64,000 bases of DNA from Desulforamulus profundi (GTDB lineage Bacteria > Bacillota_B > Desulfotomaculia > Desulfotomaculales > Desulfotomaculaceae). The stretch covers positions 1 to 64,000 of the forward strand of contig NZ_AWQQ01000027.1 in NCBI RefSeq assembly GCF_002607855.1, given 5' to 3'. Position 1 is the stretch's first letter. Every line of letters begins with the position of its first letter. Shown here piece after piece: positions 47,048 to 55,874 of this stretch. The notes under the pieces are model-generated. The model was not told where the DNA came from. It did no database searches and worked only from the letters and a program-made list of their open reading frames with translations. A program made the translations under genes and the position numbers.

Positions 47048-48141
47048 CTACCTTTCCCCGGCCCTGCGGGCCGGACGGTTTTTAAAATGTTCCTTGGGGC
47101 TGTCGCCCCGTCCCGTACCGATCTTGCGACCCACTTCCTTTACCAAAGAGGTAATTTTTTCGTGGGATTCGTTCGCATTTTCTTTGCTGCCGGCCTTCTC
47201 GGGATAAATCTGATACATCTGTCGATAACTAGCCGGCGACAAATTTGGCATAATGACATTGGCGCCACAGCCCAGGGCCATCTTGCGGCCTGCCGGGTGC
47301 AGAGTTCCGGTTGACGTTGTGGCCGGCAGGTGCGTTTTCGGCAGGACCAATCTTGCCACGGCCAGCGCCTTGAGGGTTTGGTTTAAATCACCGGCAGGAG
47401 CGTCCCTTAAAGGCGTCTGGTCATGGGGGATGAATGGCCCAATGCCTGCCATCTCGACGTCCAGTTCCTTTAACAGCAGTATGTCATCCGCCAGGGTCTC
47501 CACCGTCTGCCCCGGCAGGCCCACCATATTGCCGGAGCCCACCTGGAAGCCAAGTTCCCGCAGCCATTTCAGCCGTTTCATCCTTTCGTCCAGGGAGGTG
47601 CCGGGCCTTAATTCGGCAAACAGCGCCGGGTCTGCGGTCTCATGCTTTAACAGGTAACGGTCGGCACCGGCTTCTTTCATCAGTTCATAATCTTTGCGGC
47701 TGCGCTCGCCGACGCAAACGGTAACGGCAAAGTCCCCCGCCTCTTTTACTTTACGGATCATTTCTGCCAGGTCTTCACCCGAGTAATAGGGGTCCTCGCC
47801 GGCCTGTAAAACGATGGTGCCATAACCGAGCTCCGCTGCGTATTTGGCTGTATCAACGATTTCCTCCAGGGGGATACGGTACCGCTGGATTTCTTTGTTG
47901 CTGCGCCGCAGGCCGCAATAGTGGCAGTCGTTTCGGCAGTAGTTGGAGAACTCAATAATCCCCTCAGGTGCACCTCGTCGCCGAAATTTTCCCGACGTAC
48001 CCGGTCCGCCAGCTCAAACAGCTGTCTTTCTTCTTCCCCGGGCCGGGCCTGCAGCAGCGTAATGATTTCTTCCCTGGTTAACTCAACTCCACTGGCCGCT
48101 TTGTCCAGAGCAGTGGCAAATTCCTTTCTCAAGGGTATCAC
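47048..48141 (-). CDS. hydE: [FeFe]-hydrogenase maturase HydE, one apparent frameshift
   Basis: About 364 residues after correction. Radical SAM enzyme that works on the HydG product to help build the two-iron site. Restoring one G at the C4 run 47960-47963 (plus strand) brings back the motif CRNDCHYCGLRRSNKEIQRY, which is absent from both pieces as given. Later text GNMVGLPGQTVETLADDILLLKEL and MPNLSPASYRQMYQIYPEK is typical of HydE/BioB-like proteins. The start is GTG 48141, or a TTG 9 bases on. It follows hydF by 19 bases. Confidence 0.93.
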
Positions 48142-48160
48142 CCCTTCCTTTTAACCCGAT

Positions 48161-49390
48161 CTATTCCTCGTCATCCAACATTTCCTGAATCATGGGGAAG
48201 GGGGACAGCGCTCGCCTGAGAATCCCCTGGACGTAAGCGATACACACCCCGTAGTTGACGATGGGCACGCCGGCCTGCTGGACCTGCATAATCCGGGAGA
48301 GCATTTCCCGGCGGTTGATCATACAGGAGCCGCAGTGGACCACCAGTTTGTATTCGGATAAATCCGTCGGGAAACGGTGACCGCTGCTCCAGTGGAACTC
48401 CAGTTCGCCCCCCACGATCTGGCGCAGCCAGCGGGGAATCTTGACGGTTCCGATATCGTCTTCCATCCGGTGATGGGTGCAGGCCTCGGCAATCAGCACC
48501 TTGTCCCCGGGTTTTAATTTCTCAATGGCTTTGGCCCCTGCCACCAGGGATTCCAGATCTCCTTTATAGCGTGCAAAAAGAATGGAGAAGGAAGTTAAGA
48601 GCACATCCGGCGGCGTATCGGCATCCGCTTTAAGAAAGGCCTGGGAGTCGGTGATGACGATTTTCGGTTTTTTGTTTAACGTGGCGATGCATTCCTTTAA
48701 TTCCCGTTCCTTTACCACATAGGCCATGGCATCGTGATCCAAAATGTCCCGAATGGTCTGTACCTGGGGTAAAATTAACCGTCCCTTGGGTGCCGCCAAA
48801 TCAATGGGCACCACCAGCACCGCCACGTCACCGGGATTGAGCAAATCCCCCACAATGGTTTGGTCATCCCAGCTGGGTGGGGCGGACTTCACAATGGCGA
48901 TCTTTAAATCTGAGATCCCTGCTCCGGTCAGTGCGCTGACGGCCACCGGTTCCACACCCAGTTTTTCTTTGGTTTCATTGATTTGTATTTCAGTCACCGG
49001 GAGAGCGTCAATTTTGTTGAGCACCGCCACCACCGGCAGCTTTTTCTCCTTGCAGCGTTCGGCGATGTCCTGTTCAAATTGGGTTACGCCGGCCCCGGCA
49101 TCAATGACTAACAGCACCATATCCGCTTTATTTAATACGTCCAAAGAACGCTGTACCCTTAGTTCCCCCAGGTCACCGGTGTCGTCAATGCCTGCCGTAT
49201 CGATAATCACCACAGGACCCACCGGCAGTATCTCCATGGCCTTGTAAACCGGGTCGGTGGTGGTTCCCGGCACGTTGGAGACAACGGCAATATCCTGGTT
49301 GGTTAGCGCGTTAATGAGGCTGGATTTACCGGCGTTGCGGCGTCCGAAGATGGCTATATGGAGCCGGTTTCCCCTTGGTGTACTGTCCAT
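48161..49390 (-). CDS. hydF: [FeFe]-hydrogenase maturation GTPase HydF
   Basis: 409 residues. N-terminal GTPase with P-loop GRRNAGKSSLINAL, GTTTDPV, DTAGIDDTG and NKID. C-terminal iron-sulfur scaffold with CTHH (about 308) and HCGSC (about 352), the CxHx(46-53)HCxxC pattern of HydF. It assembles the two-iron precursor made by HydE and HydG and passes it to apo-hydrogenase. The hydrogenase genes themselves are not in this window. It follows aspA by 16 bases. Confidence 0.95.
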   Translation of the reverse strand: MDSTPRGNRLHIAIFGRRNAGKSSLINALTNQDIAVVSNVPGTTTDPVYKAMEILPVGPVVIIDTAGIDDTGDLGELRVQRSLDVLNKADMVLLVIDAGAGVTQFEQDIAERCKEKKLPVVAVLNKIDALPVTEIQINETKEKLGVEPVAVSALTGAGISDLKIAIVKSAPPSWDDQTIVGDLLNPGDVAVLVVPIDLAAPKGRLILPQVQTIRDILDHDAMAYVVKERELKECIATLNKKPKIVITDSQAFLKADADTPPDVLLTSFSILFARYKGDLESLVAGAKAIEKLKPGDKVLIAEACTHHRMEDDIGTVKIPRWLRQIVGGELEFHWSSGHRFPTDLSEYKLVVHCGSCMINRREMLSRIMQVQQAGVPIVNYGVCIAYVQGILRRALSPFPMIQEMLDDEE

Positions 49391-49406
49391 ATTCTCGCCT
49401 CCTTTG

Positions 49407-50834
49407 TTATGATAAATTTCTTTTTTTGCGTCTGCCTGCGATACCCGGCCGGGTTACCTCCTCCGGCCTGAGCAGATCATCTAATTCGTTCTCGGTGAAC
49501 AGGCCTGCCTCTAAAATCACATCCCTAACCGGCCGGCCGGTTTTTAAAGCATTTTTGGCCAGTTCCGAGGCTACATCATAACCCACATGGGGCGAAATGA
49601 CGGTGATAATGCCGACGCCGTTGTGCAGGTGATCCAGGCATTTTTCCGGCACGGCCTGAATTCCTTTGATACAACGCTCTGCCAGCAGGTTCATGGACTT
49701 GCTGAGGGTCTCCATGGCCGGCAGCAGGTTGGCTGCCACCAGGGGCAGGAAGGCGTTCAGTTCCAGCTGCCCCGCCTGCACAGCCAGGGTGATGGCCAGG
49801 TCCTGGGCCATGGCCTGGTAGGCCACCTGGGTAATCATTTCCGGCAGCACCGGGTTCACTTTCCCCGGCATAATGGAGGAACCGGCCTGCAAATCCGGCA
49901 GTCTGATTTCTCCCAGGCCTGCCCTGGGTCCTGAGGAGAGGAGCCTCAAATCCCCGGCAATTTTCGCCAGGCTGGCGGCGTTTGCCTTCACCAGTCCGGA
50001 AACTTCCACAAATACATCGGCGTTTTGGGTGCCGTCAATCATGTTTTCATTGCGGGCCAGACCCAGGCCGGTGAGCGCCCTCAGCCGTTCAATAACGGAA
50101 TAGATATACTTGCGCTCGGCATTTAACCCGGTACCGACGGCTGTGCCGCCCAGATTCACTTGGCGCAAGCGCTCTTCTACCTTGTATAAACGCCAGCGGT
50201 CCCGGGCGATGGCCTCGGCCCAGGCGGAGAATTCCTGCCCCAGGGTAATGGGAACGGCATCCTGCATTTCTGTGCGGCCAACCTTCAACACTCCGGCAAA
50301 CTCCGCTTCCTTGGCCTGCAGCGCCCCCTGCAGGTTGGCGCAGGACTGGGACAGGTGCACCAGCAGGCGGATGGCCGCAATCCGCAGGGCCGTGGGATAA
50401 ACATCGTTGGTTGACTGGGACATGTTGACATGGTTCACCGGGTGCACCAGGGTATAGTCCCCTTTGCTCCCCCCCAGGATCTCGATGGCCCGGTTGGCGA
50501 TCACTTCGTTGACATTCATGTTGGTTGAGGTGCCAGCGCCGCCCTGCAAGGCATCCACGATAAAATGGTCGGCAAATTTCCCCTCCGCCACTTCCGCGGC
50601 GGCCTGGAAAATGGCACTGCCAAGGGTCGGATCCAAAAGACCCAGGGAAATGTTGGCTTCCGCCGCTGCCTGTTTGACCACTGCCATGGCTTTAATCAGT
50701 TCAGGATGAACCCTTTGCCGGGACACGCTGAAATTTTCCGCTGCTCTGGCGGTATGAATGCCATAGAAGGCATCCAGGGGAATTTCTTTGAACCCGATGA
50801 GATCCTGTTCAATCCGGTATTTCAGCTTGCCCAC
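49407..50834 (-). CDS. aspA: Aspartate ammonia-lyase
   Basis: 475 residues of the fumarase/aspartase family. It releases ammonia from L-aspartate, giving fumarate. Signature GSSIMPGKVNPVLPEM near 320, substrate text GGAGTSTNMNVNEVIANRA and NMSQSTNDVYPTALR, and DPTLG... near the start. The TSTNMN and STNDV text favours aspartase over fumarase. It sits inside the hydrogenase maturation operon, between the TM1266-like regulator and hydF, a grouping known in other Firmicutes. It may supply ammonia for the bridging amine of the H-cluster or simply fumarate. This is inference. Confidence 0.9.
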   Translation of the reverse strand: MGKLKYRIEQDLIGFKEIPLDAFYGIHTARAAENFSVSRQRVHPELIKAMAVVKQAAAEANISLGLLDPTLGSAIFQAAAEVAEGKFADHFIVDALQGGAGTSTNMNVNEVIANRAIEILGGSKGDYTLVHPVNHVNMSQSTNDVYPTALRIAAIRLLVHLSQSCANLQGALQAKEAEFAGVLKVGRTEMQDAVPITLGQEFSAWAEAIARDRWRLYKVEERLRQVNLGGTAVGTGLNAERKYIYSVIERLRALTGLGLARNENMIDGTQNADVFVEVSGLVKANAASLAKIAGDLRLLSSGPRAGLGEIRLPDLQAGSSIMPGKVNPVLPEMITQVAYQAMAQDLAITLAVQAGQLELNAFLPLVAANLLPAMETLSKSMNLLAERCIKGIQAVPEKCLDHLHNGVGIITVISPHVGYDVASELAKNALKTGRPVRDVILEAGLFTENELDDLLRPEEVTRPGIAGRRKKRNLS

Positions 50835-50837
50835 CCC

Positions 50838-51095
50838 CTAATATTTGGTGCTTAGAGCAGACTTTACTTGGACTCCCTTAATATTTCCCAGCTTTCCTGT
50901 CATGGCTCCTATTTCATCATTGGTTCCCTCCACGATAAGGGAGATGACGGAAAGTGCCCGTTCTTTATGAGGGATCCCCATACGGCCAATGATGATATCC
51001 GAGTACTGGCTCAGGATATGATTAATCTCCGGGGCCTTGTTTCGGTCCTCAATAACAATTCCCACCACACCGATGCGACGATTGATAGCAAACAC
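50838..51095 (-). CDS. TM1266-type iron-only hydrogenase system regulator
   Basis: 85 residues of ACT-like fold: IGVVGIVIEDRNKAPEINHILSQYSDIIIGRMGIPHKERALSVISLIVEG, then GKLGNIKGVQVKSALS. This matches the family named after TM1266, encoded with hydE/F/G in many anaerobes. There is no DNA-binding domain, so it probably senses a small molecule. It is the first gene of the operon and begins right inside the T tract of the leader terminator. The GTG at 51095 is a reasonable start, but no normal ribosome site is visible. Confidence 0.85.
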   Translation of the reverse strand: MFAINRRIGVVGIVIEDRNKAPEINHILSQYSDIIIGRMGIPHKERALSVISLIVEGTNDEIGAMTGKLGNIKGVQVKSALSTKY

Positions 51096-51099
51096 CCCC

Positions 51100-51143
51100 A
51101 AAAAAATAAAACCCGTTTATGCCGGAGAAAGGCATAGACGGGT
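51100..51143 (-). terminator. Attenuator terminator before the hydrogenase maturation operon
   Basis: ACCCGTCTATGCC-tttctcc-GGCATAAACGGGT (one mismatch) followed by TTTATTTTTTT on the minus strand. The T tract touches the first codons of the first gene. Confidence 0.85.
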
Positions 51144-51264
51144 AGTGTACACCAGTAAATGGCATACCCCTTGGTCCAAGGCCCCCTGGCCCTTCTCCTC
51201 AGGGAATATCCTGCGTTGTCACAACCCTCCAAACCAGCAGGAAACCCCGGTTTTGTCAGGTCTT
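51100..51264 (-). ncRNA. Structured leader RNA with attenuator, class unassigned
   Basis: About 165 nt from the expected start point to a terminator directly before the TM1266-type gene. Visible hairpins on the minus strand are AAACC...GGTTT, GTTGTGACAAC inside CCTGC...GCAGG, GGCCAGGGGGCC and CCTTGGACCAAGG. The segment GGGGTATGCC repeats the TATGCC of the terminator arm and can pair as GGGTA/TACCC with its 5' side, so terminator and antiterminator folds compete. I compared from memory with TPP, glycine, SAM, ZTP, preQ1, c-di-GMP, molybdenum cofactor, T-box and 6S RNA patterns and found no match. CCTTGGACCAAGG is reminiscent of a 6S RNA hairpin, but the rest does not fit. Confidence 0.7.
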
Positions 51265-51270
51265 ACTTTT

Positions 51271-51298
51271 ATTATATCTGTAAAGAATTATCAGTCAA
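51271..51298 (-). promoter_or_regulatory. Promoter of the hydrogenase maturation leader
   Basis: TTGACT and TATAAT 16 bases apart on the minus strand, near the sigma-A consensus, giving a start near 51264. Confidence 0.85.
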
Positions 51299-51465
51299 TT
51301 GATTTTGGGTTTTTTCATGAAAATTAATCTTTTTGTAATTCTTTTAAGTAAAAAATAACAAAGTTAGACACCGTTTCCCACAGAGGAAATATTCTGCCGG
51401 TGTAGAATATTTATCTAAGCTTTTAACGGTTGCAGCTTGTGCTATCAATTAAAGGAGTGATTATT

Positions 51466-51885
51466 ATGGCAGTCGGTCAGGAAGACCAACTGGTGGTATT
51501 CCAGCTCAACGATCAACAGTACGCCCTCCCCATTAACGAAACCCAGGAAATTATTCGCATGGCTGAAGTGACCCGCCTACCCAATACCAATTATTATATC
51601 GAGGGCATTATTAACTTGCGGGGGACCATTCTGCCTGTGATCAGCCTCAACCGTCGTCTTGGCCTGCCGGAAACCGAACAAAATGAAGATACCAGAATTA
51701 TTGTGGTAGAAAATAAGGGCAGCAAAGTGGGCATGATCGTGGACAGTGTTCTTGAGGTAGGACGTTATACCGAAAGCGAAGTGGAACCTCCCAACATGAT
51801 CGGCGACAATATCGACTTCCTGAAGGGCGTTGTTAAAAAGGGCGACCAGCTCTGGCTGCTGGTTAACCTTGACACGGTTCTTTAA
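51466..51885 (+). CDS. cheW: Chemotaxis coupling protein CheW
   Basis: 139 residues. CheW fold with QLVVFQLNDQQYALPINETQEIIRM, YYIEGIINLRGTILPVISLNRRL and SKVGMIVDSVLEVG. It links chemoreceptors to CheA. The ATG at 51466 follows AAAGGAG. An upstream in-frame start is not needed. It stands alone, away from other che genes, so it may serve a special receptor complex, perhaps the one at 10-12 kb. Confidence 0.92.
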   Translation: MAVGQEDQLVVFQLNDQQYALPINETQEIIRMAEVTRLPNTNYYIEGIINLRGTILPVISLNRRLGLPETEQNEDTRIIVVENKGSKVGMIVDSVLEVGRYTESEVEPPNMIGDNIDFLKGVVKKGDQLWLLVNLDTVL

Positions 51886-51886
51886 T

Positions 51887-51930
51887 CTTTCAAAAGGAAA
51901 GCACGGCGATGGCCGTGCTTTCCTTTTAAT
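51887..51930. terminator. Bidirectional terminator between cheW and ybjQ-like gene
   Basis: AAAAGGAAAGCACGGC-gatg-GCCGTGCTTTCCTTTT, a long perfect stem with A and T tracts. Confidence 0.95.
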
Positions 51931-51941
51931 TTACAGATGTT

Positions 51942-52253
51942 TTAGATGGTTACCGCCGTGCCGCTGGCGGTTACCATCAGCATGCCTTCCCTGATGACTT
52001 CGTAATCCAGGTCCACGCCGACCACCGCATTGGCCCCCATACGCTTTGCCTGCTCTGTCATTTCTTCCACGGCGATTTCCCGGGCGCGGGCTAATTTGTC
52101 CTCGTAGGCCCCGCTCCGTCCCCCGACGATGTCGGTGATACTGGCAAAAATATCCCGGACAATGTTGGCACCCATAATGGCTTCCCCACAAACCAGCCCG
52201 TAATACTGCTTAATGGGTTTTCCTTCAATGGATGGTGTGGTAGTAATAATCAT
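51942..52253 (-). CDS. YbjQ-family protein (UPF0145)
   Basis: 103 residues: [30 protein letters not shown], then [32 protein letters not shown] and [11 protein letters not shown]. This is the full YbjQ pattern, a small pentamer-forming fold of unknown role sometimes called heavy-metal-binding. It overlaps the stop of the small membrane protein gene upstream by four bases, so the two are co-expressed. Confidence 0.9.
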   Translation of the reverse strand: MIITTTPSIEGKPIKQYYGLVCGEAIMGANIVRDIFASITDIVGGRSGAYEDKLARAREIAVEEMTEQAKRMGANAVVGVDLDYEVIREGMLMVTASGTAVTI

Positions 52254-52528
52254 GGCATTTCCCTCCTGTTACAAGTGTATTTTGTTATGACAACATATTT
52301 GTAGGACCCTGCCAGCTGCCCCAGCACAGCACCCCCTACTGTAAAAGGTATATACCCTATCCCCAAATGAAAATGATAGCGCAGCCAGATGATTAAGGGA
52401 ATGGATAAATGAATGGCCAGAAACCAGGGCAGTGAATATTTACGGGTCCTGGCACGCCAGCGTCCTAAGGGTAGGTTAACCAAAAAGGCGGTTATTATTG
52501 TGATGGCCGCCTCTGCCAAAATTCTCAC
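52250..52528 (-). CDS. 92-residue membrane protein
   Basis: Three hydrophobic segments (about 3-22, 35-50 and 58-75) with arginine-rich loops ([11 protein letters not shown]). GGGGAGAG lies directly before the GTG at 52528. A TTG at 52519 has better spacing. It is coupled to the YbjQ gene. Small two- to three-span proteins often accompany YbjQ, but I do not know a function. Confidence 0.65.
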   Translation of the reverse strand: MRILAEAAITIITAFLVNLPLGRWRARTRKYSLPWFLAIHLSIPLIIWLRYHFHLGIGYIPFTVGGAVLGQLAGSYKYVVITKYTCNRREMP

Positions 52529-52570
52529 CTCTCCCCAATCTCTACCAGGCCACAGGGTAAGGGTAAATAG

Positions 52571-52604
52571 AAGGACAGGTTTTGTCTGTGCCTGTCCTTA
52601 CTGT
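52571..52604 (-). terminator. Terminator of hemL
   Basis: AAGGACAGG-cacagacaaaa-CCTGTCCTT followed by CTATTT on the minus strand. Confidence 0.82.
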
Positions 52605-52612
52605 GTTTTATA

Positions 52613-53912
52613 CTATTCTATTTTACCCGCAGCCTTATATGCATGGTAAGCGGCTTCCACGGTGCGTTCAATGTCTTTGTCGGTGTGGGCGGTGGAAACA
52701 AAGGCCGCTTCAAACTGGGAAGGAGCCAAATAGATGCCCTGCTCCAGCATGCTTCTGAAGAACGCGGCGTAACGCCTGGTATCGGAGGTGGAAGCGCTGG
52801 CAAAATCGTTCACAGGATGCCTGGTAAAGAAACAAGTCTGTAAGGACTGCACCCGGTTAAAGCTGGCCGGCACACCGGCGGCCCTGGCTGCCTGGCTTAA
52901 TCCCTGGGCCAGCAGGGTAGACTTGCGGTTTAATTCTTCATAAACCCCCGGCTGCTGCAGCTGTTCCAGGGTGGCGATGCCCGCTGTCATGGCCAGGGGA
53001 TTGCCGGACAGAGTGCCCGCCTGGTACACCGGGCCTGCGGGTGATACCATTTGCATTATTTCCTTGCGACCGCCGTAGGCACCCACGGGCAAACCGCCGC
53101 CGATAATTTTGCCCAGGCAGGTTAAATCCGGCAGCACGTTATAGTAGGACTGTGCCCCGCCATAGCTCAAACGAAAGCCGGTGATGACTTCGTCAAAGAT
53201 TAACAGGGCGCCATGTTTGCTGCACAGGCTGCGCAGGCCCTGCAGGAATCCCTCTGCGGGGGGCACAACCCCCATATTGCCGGCCAGGGGTTCCACAATC
53301 ACCGCGGCAATTTCAGAGCCCGCTTCGGCAAAGATTTTCTCCAGCAGTTCCAGGTCGTTGTAACGGGCATTGATGGTGCTGCCGGCGATATTCTCCGGCA
53401 CCCCCGGGCTGGTGGGCACACCGTGGTTAAGGCCCCGGACCCGGCTTTGATCAGCAGGGAATCGTGATGGCCGTGGTAGCAGCCCTCGAATTTGACGATT
53501 TTACTGCGGTTGGTATAGGCCCTGGCCAAACGCAGGGCGCTCATGGTGGCCTCGGTGCCGGAGTTTACCATGCGGACCATCTCCACCGAAGGCAGCGCCT
53601 CCACCACCATTTGGGCCAGGGTTACTTCCAGGTCGGTGGGAGCGCCGTAGGTGGTGCCCCGTTCCAGGCACCTTTGAATGGCATGGATCACCGCAGGATG
53701 ACGGTGGCCCAAAATAAGGGGTCCCCAGGAGCCGACATAATCAATATATTCATTACCGTCCATGTCCCACAGGCGGCAACCGTTGGCCCTGGCAATGAAG
53801 GGGGGGGCATTCCTACGGACTTGAAGGCCCGCACCGGGCTGTTGACGCCACCGGGGATCACCATTTGGGCCTGTTCAAACAACTCCTTGGATTTTTGGTA
53901 ACTGGGAGCCAT
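52613..53912 (-). CDS. hemL: Glutamate-1-semialdehyde aminomutase HemL, two apparent frameshifts
   Basis: About 433 residues after correction. PLP enzyme that turns glutamate-1-semialdehyde into 5-aminolevulinate, the second step from glutamyl-tRNA. Start [26 protein letters not shown], then [30 protein letters not shown] and [19 protein letters not shown] with the PLP Lys. The three pieces are joined by one C in the G8 run 53800-53807 (plus strand) and one C near 53427. With both, the text [20 protein letters not shown] and [20 protein letters not shown] is as expected. Last gene of the heme cluster. Confidence 0.94.
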
Positions 53913-53923
53913 CGGGTACCCTC

Positions 53924-54397
53924 CTAATCCATAAAATATTTCATGCTGCTTTTCTTCAATTCAGCCACGCTATATAAAAGTCGGTAGTCGTTTACACCGG
54001 CCATTTGTGCTAACTGCTCTGCAATCCGCCTGCATTCTTCCCGGCTGTGGCCGTGCACCATGGTATAAAAGTTATAGGGCCACTGGGGCAAAGATACCCG
54101 CTGGTAACAGTGGGTCACTTCCGGCAATTGGGACATTTGTTCTCCCACTTCTACAATCTTTTCTTCGGGGATCTGCCAGACAATCATGGCATTGGCGGTA
54201 AAACCAACCCGGTGATGCCGCAGGGCAGCGCCAATCCGCCTCATAATGCCGGCCTGTTGAATGGCATGAACCCTGGCCAAAAATTCTTCTTCGGTGATCC
54301 CCAACCTCCTGGCCAGAGCCTCAAAGGGCCTGCTGACCAGGGGCAAACCCGACTGCAATTCCATCACGATGCGCTGATCCAGTTCGCTTAACGTCAT
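53924..54397 (-). CDS. ahbB: Siroheme decarboxylase subunit (AhbB-like)
   Basis: 157 residues, Lrp/AsnC-like. Helix-turn-helix-like start ([28 protein letters not shown]) and a RAM-like domain with [22 protein letters not shown]. With AhbA it removes two carboxyl groups from siroheme, giving 12,18-didecarboxysiroheme. The ATG at 54397 follows GAGGGAGA. The family descends from Lrp-type regulators (NirD/NirL/NirG/NirH relatives). Which of the two is A and which is B rests on gene order and the WPYN text, so it is less certain than the family. Confidence 0.87.
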   Translation of the reverse strand: MTLSELDQRIVMELQSGLPLVSRPFEALARRLGITEEEFLARVHAIQQAGIMRRIGAALRHHRVGFTANAMIVWQIPEEKIVEVGEQMSQLPEVTHCYQRVSLPQWPYNFYTMVHGHSREECRRIAEQLAQMAGVNDYRLLYSVAELKKSSMKYFMD

Positions 54398-54413
54398 ATT
54401 CTCCCTCGCAAGC

Positions 54414-54878
54414 TTAATCTTCATCTCGGACATCAAAATTCACCAAAACCTTAAAGAACCTTTGGGAAGGAAGATTAATAATATCCTCAATGCCCGTTTT
54501 TTCTTTGATTTCTTTCAGAATTTGTTCCACTTTAGCTGGAGATTGGGCCAAAATGGTAAACCACATATTGTACTCGTGATCCCGTAAATAATTATGGGTA
54601 ATCCCCAAATAGCTGTTGATCACTGCAGCCACTTCATCGATACGGTCTTGAGGAACTTTAACGGCACACAAGGTCCCCTTGTATCCCAATTTGCGGGAAT
54701 CAAAAACGCCTCCCAAACGGCGGATCACATCCTGCTGCATTAATCGCTCCAAACGTTGCAAGACCTCTTGCTCGGTGATTCCCAACTGCTCCGCCAATAC
54801 CTGATAGGGCTGCGGGCAAATGGGGAAATCCGATTGAACCAGATTGAGAAGTCGCCTGTCGAGATGATCCAGCTGCAT
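54414..54878 (-). CDS. ahbA: Siroheme decarboxylase subunit (AhbA-like)
   Basis: 154 residues of the same family: LGITEQEVLQRLERLMQQDVIRRLGGVFDSRKLGYKGTL, then ITHNYLRDHEYNMWFTI. It forms a heterodimer with the next gene product. The helix-turn-helix is kept in form but thought to serve siroheme binding. It starts right at the end of ahbD (stop and start nearly touch) and is followed by ahbB after 16 bases. Confidence 0.87.
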   Translation of the reverse strand: MQLDHLDRRLLNLVQSDFPICPQPYQVLAEQLGITEQEVLQRLERLMQQDVIRRLGGVFDSRKLGYKGTLCAVKVPQDRIDEVAAVINSYLGITHNYLRDHEYNMWFTILAQSPAKVEQILKEIKEKTGIEDIINLPSQRFFKVLVNFDVRDED

Positions 54879-55871
54879 TTAATACCCCTTTCGACCATGG
54901 TATAGGCACCACGGTTCCTCGGCCATATAGTCTCCGTGATAAAAATGCGCCCTGGCCCGGCAGCCGCCGCACAGTTTCTTAAAGCCGCAGGTGCCGCAGC
55001 CTCCCTTATAATCCAGGGTGCGCAGTTCTTTGAGCACAGGGTTGTTCTGCCAGATGTCCACAAAGGATGTTTCTTTTACATTTCCCAGGGGAATGTTTAA
55101 ATAGGCGCAGGGCTGCACATCTCCCTTGGGGCTGATGATGCAGTAAGCGGTGCCGGCCAGGCAGCCCCGCTGAAACCGGGTATTGACTCCCATTTGCTTG
55201 GCGATCCGCATAAACTGGGGCGCACAGGTGGGCTTTAACTCTATGTCCACCTGCTTTTGTTTTTCCATAATCCTGGCCAATAAGTTCTCATACTGTTCGG
55301 CCCGCAGGGACTCCTGTTCAATGTTGACCGCCCTGCCGGTGGGCACCAGGAAGAAAAAGTGATGGGCTACGGCGCCTTCCCTGACGGCGAGATCGGTCAG
55401 TTCTTCGGCCTCGTGGTAATTCCAATCCATTACCGTAGTATGAATTTGAAAGGGCAGCCCGGCCTGGCGGCAGTTGCGCATCCCTTCTACGGCGGCCTGC
55501 CAGCACCCCTCCTGGGCCCTGAAACGGTCGTGCTTGGCCGGGTCCACACTGTCCAGGCTGATCCCGATGCCGGTGGCGCCGCATTCTTTAAGACGCCGGG
55601 CCACCTCCGGGGTAATCAGCGTGCCGTTGCTGCCGAAAACCGGCCGCAAGCCCTTTGACCTGGCGTGGGCCACCAGTTCGTAAATGTCCGGTCTCATCAG
55701 CGGTTCGCCGCCGCTGAAGATCATGATTTTAAAGCCTGCCTCGGCAATTTGATCGAGCAGTCTTTTGCCCTCTTCGGTGCTGAGTTCTTCCTCCGCTTTC
55801 ACGCCGGCATCCCGGTAGCAGTGGGCGCAGTAGAGGTTACAGGCGTTGGTGGTGTTCCAGGAAATGATCAT
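54879..55871 (-). CDS. ahbD: Heme b synthase AhbD (radical SAM, Fe-coproporphyrin III decarboxylase)
   Basis: 330 residues. The radical SAM motif is at the very start, C11, C15 and C18 (ACNLYCAHC). FSGGEPLMRPDI and GISLDSVDPAKHDR follow. A cysteine-rich SPASM-like end (CLAGTAYC, CAYLN, CGTCGFKKLCGGC, then EEPWC) probably holds two more clusters. It should convert two propionates of Fe-coproporphyrin III to vinyls, giving heme b. The shorter length and these cysteines separate it from AhbC at 57 kb, with which it is paralogous. GGGAGG lies inside the end of hemB. Confidence 0.88.
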   Translation of the reverse strand: MIISWNTTNACNLYCAHCYRDAGVKAEEELSTEEGKRLLDQIAEAGFKIMIFSGGEPLMRPDIYELVAHARSKGLRPVFGSNGTLITPEVARRLKECGATGIGISLDSVDPAKHDRFRAQEGCWQAAVEGMRNCRQAGLPFQIHTTVMDWNYHEAEELTDLAVREGAVAHHFFFLVPTGRAVNIEQESLRAEQYENLLARIMEKQKQVDIELKPTCAPQFMRIAKQMGVNTRFQRGCLAGTAYCIISPKGDVQPCAYLNIPLGNVKETSFVDIWQNNPVLKELRTLDYKGGCGTCGFKKLCGGCRARAHFYHGDYMAEEPWCLYHGRKGY

Positions 55872-55874
55872 GAT

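Noticed and set aside
45569..48141. hydE and hydG as decayed pseudogenes
   Set aside because: Each needs only one base to be whole, and all cluster-binding cysteines are then present.
51143..51264. TPP, T-box or 6S RNA identity for the hydrogenase leader
   Set aside because: CTGAGGA and CCTTGGACCAAGG recall TPP and 6S pieces, but the other required elements are missing, so no class is assigned.
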